Source: Paenibacillus sp. MAHUQ-63
GTDB lineage: Bacteria; Bacillota; Bacilli; Paenibacillales; NBRC-103111
Assembly (NCBI RefSeq): GCF_028765165.1
Contig: NZ_JARADB010000005.1
Span: 62,001 to 126,000, forward strand
Direction of reading: 5' to 3'
DNA length: 64,000 bases
Each line of letters starts with the position of its first letter. The stretch's first letter is position 1. Below, piece after piece: positions 58,669-64,000 of this stretch. Under the pieces are notes generated by a model. That model was not told the origin of the DNA, ran no database searches, and saw nothing but the letters and a program-made list of their open reading frames with translations. The translations under genes and the position numbers were made by a program.

Positions 58669-59097
58669 CTACTTGCCTTCTTTTACGAATTGTTCAATGC
58701 GGTTCTTAATGGATTCACGCACTTCACGGAATTTCGCCGTGATTTCTTCTTCAGTGCCCGTTGCTTTGGCAGGATCGTCGAATCCCCAATGCCATCTTTC
58801 CGCTTTATCATTGCGAACAACGGGGCAGTTATCGTTAGCATGGCCGCACAAAGTAATGATATAGTCAGCTTGAGCCAAAATGCCAGGATCAATGACATCG
58901 GAAGTATGGTTCGAAATGTCGATACCCGCTTCCTTCATCGTTGCCACGGCTCGCGGATTTAATCCGTGCGCTTCCAAGCCCGCGCTCTTTACTTCGTATT
59001 TGTCCCCGCCTAGAGCTTTTAAATAGCCATCAGCGATTTGGCTGCGGCATGAGTTTCCTGTGCAAAGAAAATAGACTAACGGTTTCTTGTTCTCCAT
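58669..59097 (-). CDS. arsC: arsenate reductase, thioredoxin-coupled
   Basis: 142 residues of the low-molecular-weight phosphatase-like fold. The P loop is CTGNSCRS with the nucleophilic Cys, and the two further redox cysteines are in CGHANDNCP. It reduces arsenate to arsenite in the cytoplasm; arsenite is then exported by ArsB. AAAGGAG precedes ATG 59097. It follows arsB on the same strand after 45 bases. Confidence 0.94.
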   Translation of the reverse strand: MENKKPLVYFLCTGNSCRSQIADGYLKALGGDKYEVKSAGLEAHGLNPRAVATMKEAGIDISNHTSDVIDPGILAQADYIITLCGHANDNCPVVRNDKAERWHWGFDDPAKATGTEEEITAKFREVRESIKNRIEQFVKEGK

Positions 59098-59142
59098 GGT
59101 TTCATTTCTCCTTTTGTGTAGATCATATCAAGCTTAAGCGCC

Positions 59143-60546
59143 TTAGTGCCCTTTTTTCAATTGTTTTGTGCCTAAAATTGCCTTTATGACCAGCGCAGCG
59201 ACTACCGCAACCACTGCAATCGCAACAATGAACAACCAAATGTTCACACTAGAAGTATGGATAACATAGAGCCACAAATAAAGCCCTATAAGGGTAACGA
59301 GAAGCGTCGGAACAGTAAGGATAATACCGGTTTTAAAATAATGCCCCCAAGTGATTTTGACACCTTTTGTAGATAAAACATGTAACCACAATAGGGTTGC
59401 GAGTGACCCAATCGGTGTAATCTTCGGTCCAAGGTCGCTTCCAACAACGTTGGCATAAATCAATGCTTCTCGAATCATGCCCTCTGTATTCGTCCCCTTA
59501 ATGGCAAGCGCATCAATCATAACCGTCGGCATGTTATTCATGATGGAGGACAAAACAGCCGACAAGAAGCCCATTCCGACTGTTGCAGCCAATAAGCCTT
59601 GTCCCGCCAGGTTTTCAATCACGTTACCAAGGGCATCGGTGAGACCCACATTTTTAAGGCCATACACCACCACATACATGCCAATGGAGAAGATAACAAC
59701 CGCCCATGGGGCATCTTTAATCACTCGTTTTGTTTCGATCACTTTGCTAGACCTCGCCATGATTATAAAGAGCAAGGCTACGACACCCGCGATGATGGAA
59801 ACAGGAATTTTGATAAATCCGCTGCTCACATAGGCGACAAGAAGGATACCGAGGATAACCCACGACATGCGGAATAACTTAAGATCTTTGATAGCGTCGA
59901 CGGGGCGTTTTAACTGTTTGATATCGTAACTCATTGGAATGTCTTTTTTGAAGAACAGATACAAGACCACAAGGCTTGCCGCTAATGAAAAGAGGCTCGT
60001 GACAATCATGCGGCTTGCATAGGTGACAAAGTCGATGCCGAAGAAGTCAGCCGATACGATGTTCACTAAGTTGCTGACAACCAAGGGCAGAGAAGTTGTA
60101 TCCGCAATGAAACCGCTCGCCATGATGAAAGGCAAAATCATAGGGTCCGGAAGCTTCAACGCTCGAACCATGGCCAATACAATGGGCGTTAGAATTAACG
60201 CTGCACCATCATTTGCGAAGAAGGCAGCAACGGCCGCACCTAATAAAATGACGTAAACAAACATGAGCCGTCCGTTCCCTTTGGCAATTCGCGCCATATG
60301 CAAGGCAGCCCATTCAAAGAATCCGATATTGTCTAAGATTAAAGAAATGAGAATAATCGCGACAAAAGCGAGCGTAGCATTCCAAACGATGGAGGTGACC
60401 GTCAGGACATCTTGGAAAGACACGACTTGGAAAATAAGCGCAAGGATGGCGCCGCCAGAAGCAGACCATCCGATGTTAAGACCTTTGGGCTGCCAAATAA
60501 CGAATGTTAATGTAAGCAGAAAAATAAATACCGCAATGTAAGTCAT
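59143..60546 (-). CDS. arsB: arsenite efflux permease ArsB
   Basis: 467 residues with about twelve membrane segments. The core (FFANDGAALILTPIVLAMVRAL, MASGFIADTTSLPLVVSNLVNIV, NNMPTVMIDALAIKG, YANVVGSDLGPKITPIGSLATLLWLHVL) is typical of ArsB. It is longer than the usual 430 residues because an extra hydrophobic helix follows at the C-terminus (NIWLFIVAIAVVAVVAALVIKAIL). It extrudes arsenite and antimonite. GGAGG lies just before ATG 60546, and arsR ends eight bases upstream. Confidence 0.94.
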   Translation of the reverse strand: MTYIAVFIFLLTLTFVIWQPKGLNIGWSASGGAILALIFQVVSFQDVLTVTSIVWNATLAFVAIILISLILDNIGFFEWAALHMARIAKGNGRLMFVYVILLGAAVAAFFANDGAALILTPIVLAMVRALKLPDPMILPFIMASGFIADTTSLPLVVSNLVNIVSADFFGIDFVTYASRMIVTSLFSLAASLVVLYLFFKKDIPMSYDIKQLKRPVDAIKDLKLFRMSWVILGILLVAYVSSGFIKIPVSIIAGVVALLFIIMARSSKVIETKRVIKDAPWAVVIFSIGMYVVVYGLKNVGLTDALGNVIENLAGQGLLAATVGMGFLSAVLSSIMNNMPTVMIDALAIKGTNTEGMIREALIYANVVGSDLGPKITPIGSLATLLWLHVLSTKGVKITWGHYFKTGIILTVPTLLVTLIGLYLWLYVIHTSSVNIWLFIVAIAVVAVVAALVIKAILGTKQLKKGH

Positions 60547-60554
60547 GCTTCCTC

Positions 60555-60878
60555 CTAATCACAACAATTGAGATCTGCGCAAGATACCGCATCCACTTTC
60601 TCTTTTTGGGATGGCAGGTGCTGAAAAAACTCATGCAGATAGGGCTTATCCTCAATGTTTAACGAATAAAACACCCATTGCCCCTTTTTGGCTTCCTTCA
60701 CTAAACCGCCGGCTTTCAGCTTACGCATATGCTGGCTCACATTAGGCTGACTGGTTTGTAAGAGTTCAACAATCTCATATACGCACAGCTCACGTTCTTT
60801 GAGCAAAGAGAGGATTGTTAATCTCATTTTGTCCCCAAGCAGCTTACACATGTCGGATAATTGTTCAATATCGGTCAA
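60555..60878 (-). CDS. arsR: ArsR-family arsenic-responsive repressor with variant cysteine set
   Basis: 107 residues. The winged helix reads LLGDKMRLTILSLLKERELCVYEIVELLQTSQPNVSQHMRKLKAGGLVKEAKKGQWVFYSL. The metal-binding helix has ELCVYE (Cys32) where classical ArsR has ELCVCDLC, so two of its three As(III) ligands are missing there; extra cysteines sit at position 11 and in the tail CADLNCC. As(III) binding must use a different set. It starts at TTG 60878 behind AAAGGAGCG. It is the first gene of arsR-arsB-arsC and lies next to three matching operator boxes. Confidence 0.92.
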   Translation of the reverse strand: MTDIEQLSDMCKLLGDKMRLTILSLLKERELCVYEIVELLQTSQPNVSQHMRKLKAGGLVKEAKKGQWVFYSLNIEDKPYLHEFFQHLPSQKEKVDAVSCADLNCCD

Positions 60879-60972
60879 AATTACACGCTCCTTTACATCG
60901 GCACATTCAAACCTCTTAAGAGTTCCTATAGCCTTCTCACCATTTATTCGTAAATGATTATATAATTATTCA

Positions 60973-61001
60973 GTTATATATAAAAGTTAAGGTTTTGTAA
61001 A
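60973..61001 (-). promoter_or_regulatory. arsR promoter
   Basis: On the minus strand TTTACA (60996-61001), 17 bp, TATAAC (60973-60978). A perfect AAGGTTT/AAACCTT inverted repeat overlaps the -35. Confidence 0.7.
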
Positions 61002-61011
61002 CCTTCAAATG

Positions 61012-61027
61012 ATCAAATATTTTTGAT
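61012..61027. promoter_or_regulatory. ArsR-type operator box 1
   Basis: ATCAAA-TATT-TTTGAT, a perfect 16-bp inverted repeat of the type bound by ArsR repressors, just upstream of the arsR -35. Confidence 0.7.
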
Positions 61028-61070
61028 TTAGTATTGCAATATGGCTTATTATGGTATATATTATCGTTAA

Positions 61071-61086
61071 ATCAATAATTTTTGAT
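61071..61086. promoter_or_regulatory. ArsR-type operator box 2
   Basis: ATCAAT-AATT-TTTGAT, one mismatch from box 1; it covers the likely -35 of the rightward promoter. Confidence 0.65.
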
Positions 61087-61110
61087 TAATTGATCAGGTA
61101 AAAACATTAT
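61082..61110 (+). promoter_or_regulatory. promoter of the cysteine-tailed microprotein
   Basis: TTGATT (61082-61087), 17 bp, CATTAT (61105-61110). Box 2 overlaps the -35 and box 3 lies downstream, so ArsR would block it. Confidence 0.5.
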
Positions 61111-61172
61111 AACCTTTTCGACGCAGATCGTGTATGCGCATTTAAACAGGTCATCATTTTTTTAATTAATAA

Positions 61173-61188
61173 ATCAAAATTATTTGAT
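61173..61188. promoter_or_regulatory. ArsR-type operator box 3
   Basis: ATCAAA-ATTA-TTTGAT, a perfect inverted repeat, directly before the ribosome binding site of the small gene. Confidence 0.7.
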
Positions 61189-61205
61189 CAAAGGAGTGTA
61201 GTCGC

Positions 61206-61400
61206 ATGCTGCTTCACGATGTAAATCCACAGCTTATGTATGTCAATCAGTATCAGTTAGAAAACCCTGTTAACCAACAGGAGTCCATGGAACCACAACC
61301 ACAACGCCACAAGCCATTTAGTAATATCTTCGAAAGAACTGCTGCCTTATTTAAATCAAAACAAACTCAAGTCGCTTGCTGTGAACCTGCTTGCTGCTAA
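61206..61400 (+). CDS. 64-residue ArsR-controlled microprotein with CCxxxCC tail
   Basis: AAAGGAGTG lies seven bases before ATG 61206. The 64 residues have no signal peptide or membrane helix. The middle is polar and Gln/Pro-rich (ENPVNQQESMEPQPQRHKP), then a short basic helix (SNIFERTAALFKSKQ), and the last nine residues are VACCEPACC. All four cysteines lie in that tail as two pairs. The gene is divergent from arsR-arsB-arsC, and three ArsR-type boxes lie between the starts, the last one touching its ribosome binding site. An As(III)-binding or carrier role is inferred from the cysteines and the regulation; a modified peptide product is another possibility. No homologue is recognised. Confidence 0.65.
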   Translation: MLLHDVNPQLMYVNQYQLENPVNQQESMEPQPQRHKPFSNIFERTAALFKSKQTQVACCEPACC

Positions 61401-61424
61401 TTCAATAAGTCATCCATAACTCCT

Positions 61425-61464
61425 AAGGCCCCTCCCCGCCGTTTGGGACGGCGGGAGAAGCCTT
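61425..61464 (+). terminator. terminator-like hairpin after the microprotein gene
   Basis: CCCGCCGT pairs with ACGGCGGG, extended by AAGGC/GCCTT outside. There is no clear T run, so termination may be weak. Confidence 0.6.
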
Positions 61465-61610
61465 CAAAACACTTTACTCCAAAACAGTTACAAAATACAT
61501 ATCTTGAACCTCATATGTTTGGCCCTTCAAACTGTGCTTGAATCCCCCAAAACCTTATCTGGCAGAACCCGTGCCCATTTGGCTTCCTTGCAGACTCCTA
61601 CTTCAATCGC

Positions 61611-62108
61611 TCATCCTAGAAATGGAACATGAAACAGCTTCATCCAAAATGCGGTCAAACAAACCGAAATCCCGTAAGCCAACAACGGTTTAACCGAGAA
61701 CAGCTTGAGCATGGGAAACATAATGCAGTCAAATAGGACGGACCAGCCCAGCGACCAGCCGTAATCGTAATCAATGCGGTTCGTCAGAGAGTAGATGTAT
61801 TCCATGCCGCCATAGATCAGGATCCATTGCACGTAGTGGAACACAATTTTCTTCCGGCCTTCCGGGTAATTGGTCAGAAATAAGAGGGCCGTGGCCGGGA
61901 ATATAATGAAGGTGTACAGCATTTCCGTAAACCCGTTATTATAGAGGTCGGGCGTCAACGACCACAGCATATGGTCGGCACAAAGAAAGTTGTACAGTAG
62001 ATTGCCTAACGAGAAATACATCATCGTCGGGTGATACTTCTGCCAATTCCGCCAATCTCCCCAACGATACGATGCCCAAATCGTAAAAAATGCCATAAAT
62101 AAGTGCAT
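61611..62108 (-). CDS. CBO0543-type integral membrane protein
   Basis: 165 residues with about five membrane segments (MHLFMAFFTIWASYRWGDW, TMMYFSLGNLLYNFLCA, EMLYTFIIFPATALLFLTNYP, WILIYGGMEYIYSLTNRIDY and the hydrophobic C-terminus). The W-G-D/W-Y pattern between segments fits the CBO0543 family of Firmicute membrane proteins, which has no assigned function. It has a GAGGGGAT site before ATG 62108. It lies between the ars genes and a divergent winged-helix protein. Confidence 0.7.
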   Translation of the reverse strand: MHLFMAFFTIWASYRWGDWRNWQKYHPTMMYFSLGNLLYNFLCADHMLWSLTPDLYNNGFTEMLYTFIIFPATALLFLTNYPEGRKKIVFHYVQWILIYGGMEYIYSLTNRIDYDYGWSLGWSVLFDCIMFPMLKLFSVKPLLAYGISVCLTAFWMKLFHVPFLG

Positions 62109-62293
62109 ATGCAGCCATATCCCCTCGTCACGTTGTATATATTATACAGATAACTTACAATATTATACAATTAACTTGAAGAAATATACAGCTGCAGAGA
62201 CAAGGAATACAATTTCCTCTTCATCACTGACAAACAGCTGTCAGGATGCATGTTCTACAATGGAAATGAATGAACCGCTGGAGGCATTTGTAC

Positions 62294-63406
62294 ATGACCA
62301 ACCAACCGAATCAAATCGTCAGCCGCCGCGATCTCAACCGCGCCCTCCTGGCCCGGCAGCTGCTTCTCGCGCGTTCGGACATGCCCGTCCTCGCAGCGGT
62401 TAAGCATCTGGTCGGCCTGCAGGCGCAAGCCCCCAATCCGCCCTACATAGGCTTGTGGACCCGCCTGCGGAACTTCCACCAGGATCAGCTCTCTCAGCTC
62501 ATCCTGGACAAACATATCGTGCGCATCGCCCTCATGCGCTCTACCATCCACCTCGTCACGTCAGACGACTGCGTGACGCTTCGTCCGCTCCTGCAGCCTG
62601 TGCAGGAGCGCGGCTTGCAAGGCGCGTTCGGCAAGAAGCTCGCCGAACTGGACCTGGACGCGCTCGCCTCCGCGGGGCGAGCGCTGCTGGAGGCGCAGCC
62701 GCTCACGTTCAGTGAGCTCGGCAAGCGCCTCCAAGAGCTGTGGCCGCATGGCGAGGCCACGGCTATGGCGCAAGCGGCGCGCTGCCGCTTGCCGCTGGTT
62801 CAAGTGCCCCCGCGAGGCATCTGGGGCACATCGGGACAGGCCGTCCATACGACGGCGGAGGCATGGCTCGGGCGTCCGCTGGCGGAGGCGGCCAGCTTGG
62901 AAGCCATGGTGCTGCGCTACTTGGCGGCCTTCGGACCTGCATCTGTGAAGGATATGCAGGTATGGTCGGGGCTTACCCGGCTGCGCGAGGTCGTGGAACG
63001 GCTGCGCCCCAGCCTGCTCACATTCCGCGATGAGCAGGGGACGGAGCTCTTCGACCTGCCGGAGGCGCCCAGACCGGACGCCTCCCTCCCTGCTCCGCCC
63101 CGGTTCCTGGGGGAGTTCGATAATATGCTCCTATCCTATGAGAACCGCGCGCGCATCATGGATGATGAGCTGAAGCATCGCGTATTCACAGACAATGGGA
63201 TCATCCGCGCCACCCTATTAGTCAACGGATTTGTCCGCGGCATCTGGTCCTTCGCGGAGAAACGCAAGGCGGGCGTCTTGACCGTCACCCTATTCAGTCC
63301 CATGCCGGATAACGAACTCCAAGCAGTAGAAGCCGAAGCCAATCGTCTCCTTACCTTTCTCGCACCGAATGCGGATTCGAGGGAATTCCATATTTTGAAT
63401 GCATAA
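62294..63406 (+). CDS. winged-helix DNA-binding (HTH_42) protein, AlkZ-like DNA glycosylase
   Basis: About 370 residues. Domain starts VSRRDLNRALLARQLLL, then the motif HLVGLQAQAPNPPYIGLWTRL with Gln-x-Gln (Gln43, Gln45 from ATG 62294), MRSTIHLVTSDDCVTLRPLL, and LLVNGFVRGIWSF near the end. These are features of the HTH_42 family, which includes AlkZ, a glycosylase that unhooks interstrand crosslinks and uses a Q-x-Q motif. The protein may repair bulky or crosslinked DNA adducts. The start is chosen by GGAGG nine bases before ATG 62294. GC content is higher than in the ars genes. Confidence 0.8.
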   Translation: MTNQPNQIVSRRDLNRALLARQLLLARSDMPVLAAVKHLVGLQAQAPNPPYIGLWTRLRNFHQDQLSQLILDKHIVRIALMRSTIHLVTSDDCVTLRPLLQPVQERGLQGAFGKKLAELDLDALASAGRALLEAQPLTFSELGKRLQELWPHGEATAMAQAARCRLPLVQVPPRGIWGTSGQAVHTTAEAWLGRPLAEAASLEAMVLRYLAAFGPASVKDMQVWSGLTRLREVVERLRPSLLTFRDEQGTELFDLPEAPRPDASLPAPPRFLGEFDNMLLSYENRARIMDDELKHRVFTDNGIIRATLLVNGFVRGIWSFAEKRKAGVLTVTLFSPMPDNELQAVEAEANRLLTFLAPNADSREFHILNA

Positions 63407-63434
63407 AACCAGTCCCGGCAAAGTGATGAACGTC

Positions 63435-63473
63435 AAAAAGGGACAATCTCCACCATCCAGATTGTCCCTTTTT
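63435..63473. terminator. bidirectional terminator
   Basis: AAAAAGGGACAATCT pairs perfectly with AGATTGTCCCTTTTT, between convergent genes. Confidence 0.92.
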
Positions 63474-63484
63474 GATCCAGCGGC

Positions 63485-64000
63485 CTATTTTGCTGCTTTT
63501 GCCCATTTCGCTTTCAGTGCGCTTTCCACCTCAGCGAAGATTTGGTCCGCCGTTTTGCCATCCGTCGAGATCCCCAGCTTCTGGGCTCTTTGGTTCAACG
63601 CGGCCGATCTTTTCGCGTCTTTGCTTGCTTTCAGAGCTTCTTTCAGCTCCTTCGCGGTTTTGCCATCGGTCGAGATGCCGGCGGCGGCCGCTTTCTCCTT
63701 CAGCTTCGTCAAGGCTGCCGCTTTCAGCGCCTCTTTGATCTCCTTGCTCGTTTTGCCATCCGTGGAGATCCCGGCCTTCGCCGCTCTCTCTTGTAGTTTC
63801 GCCTGCGCAGCCGCCTTAATATCTGCTTTGAGCTGCTCGGCAGTTTTGCCATCCGTGGAGACGCCCAGCTTCGCTGCAGCTTTGTTCAAGCGCTCGGTTT
63901 GCTTAGCCGTGAGAGCGGCTTTCAGCTCATCCTTAAGCTGTTTGTTCGTTTTGCCGTCCACCGATATGCCGAAAGCCTGCGCTTTATCCTGCAGTAATTG
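63485..64000 (-). CDS. tandem-repeat helical protein, 5' end outside window
   Basis: The frame is open to the right window edge, so the N-terminus is missing. The visible part is about 170 residues made of at least five repeats of about 32-34 residues, each with a GISTDGKT or GVSTDGKT core followed by a helix such as AKELKEALKAAALTKLKEKAAAA. The protein is rich in Lys and Ala and predicted to be helical. No membrane helix is visible. It may be secreted or wall-associated, but without the N-terminus this is open. No confident family name. Confidence 0.7.
   Translation of the reverse strand, partial: QLLQDKAQAFGISVDGKTNKQLKDELKAALTAKQTERLNKAAAKLGVSTDGKTAEQLKADIKAAAQAKLQERAAKAGISTDGKTSKEIKEALKAAALTKLKEKAAAAGISTDGKTAKELKEALKASKDAKRSAALNQRAQKLGISTDGKTADQIFAEVESALKAKWAKAAK

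Noticed and set aside
61206..61400. Confirmed RiPP precursor
   Set aside because: The Cys-rich tail is suggestive, but no modifying enzyme, protease or exporter of a known RiPP class lies nearby, so it is kept only as a possibility.
61470..61605. Pseudogene remnant between the microprotein and the CBO0543-type gene
   Set aside because: A short minus-strand frame has protein-like composition, but it is too short and matches no family I recognise.

Overview
The window looks like a chromosome segment from Paenibacillus or a close relative in the Paenibacillaceae. The signs are a moderately high GC content, strong AGGAGG-type ribosome binding sites, many TTG/GTG starts, YesM/YesN-type two-component genes next to sugar ABC transporters, an SLH-domain surface protein, a SigY operon, BmrCD- and NupNOPQ-type transporters, and dispersed palindromic repeats with a TAACGGACAC core. 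No rRNA, tRNA, CRISPR array, phage or complete insertion sequence was recognised. Layout, 0-18 kb: the 3' end of a hybrid kinase/response regulator; a UMF1-type MFS transporter; a 23-codon peptide whose stop codon lies inside a terminator stem; a UMP kinase-like gene; a shrunken Rpn-type nuclease; acetyltransferases; a sigY-yxlC-yxlD operon with its own ECF promoter; an AraC/SRPBCC divergent pair; a nitrilase plus GNAT pair that looks like a split YhcX; a YhdH oxidoreductase; and galKET, divergent from an AraC regulator with candidate operators between them. 18-33 kb: a chemoreceptor; a purine-nucleoside ABC transporter (nupNOPQ-like); a GGDEF-EAL gene under a cyclic-di-GMP-I riboswitch; ilvA; an SLH protein; a pseudouridine synthase; an intracellular-looking trypsin-like protease and several small proteins. 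33-49 kb: a BmrC/BmrD-type heterodimeric exporter behind a leader peptide and two tandem terminators; a BlaI/M56 pair; pirin; a VanZ/HtrA pair; and a formate-dehydrogenase-like operon with a structured internal leader and a 37-residue membrane protein. 48.1-48.9 kb has no gene but holds two 182-183 bp elements, each made of four arms in the order forward, forward, reverse, reverse. 49-57.6 kb is a carbohydrate/acid-sugar locus: binding protein, two permeases, YesM kinase, YesN regulator, KDPG/KDPGal aldolase and galactonate dehydratase. 57.7-61.5 kb is AT-richer and carries arsR-arsB-arsC (probably acquired). Divergent from arsR, behind three ArsR-type boxes, is a 64-residue protein ending in a paired-cysteine motif (CCxxxCC). 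This is the most interesting candidate for an undescribed component in the window. The end holds a CBO0543-type membrane protein, an AlkZ-like winged-helix protein with a QAQ motif, and an incomplete protein built of repeats with a GISTDGKT core. All assignments come from reading the sequence and from knowledge of the families; no database search was run.
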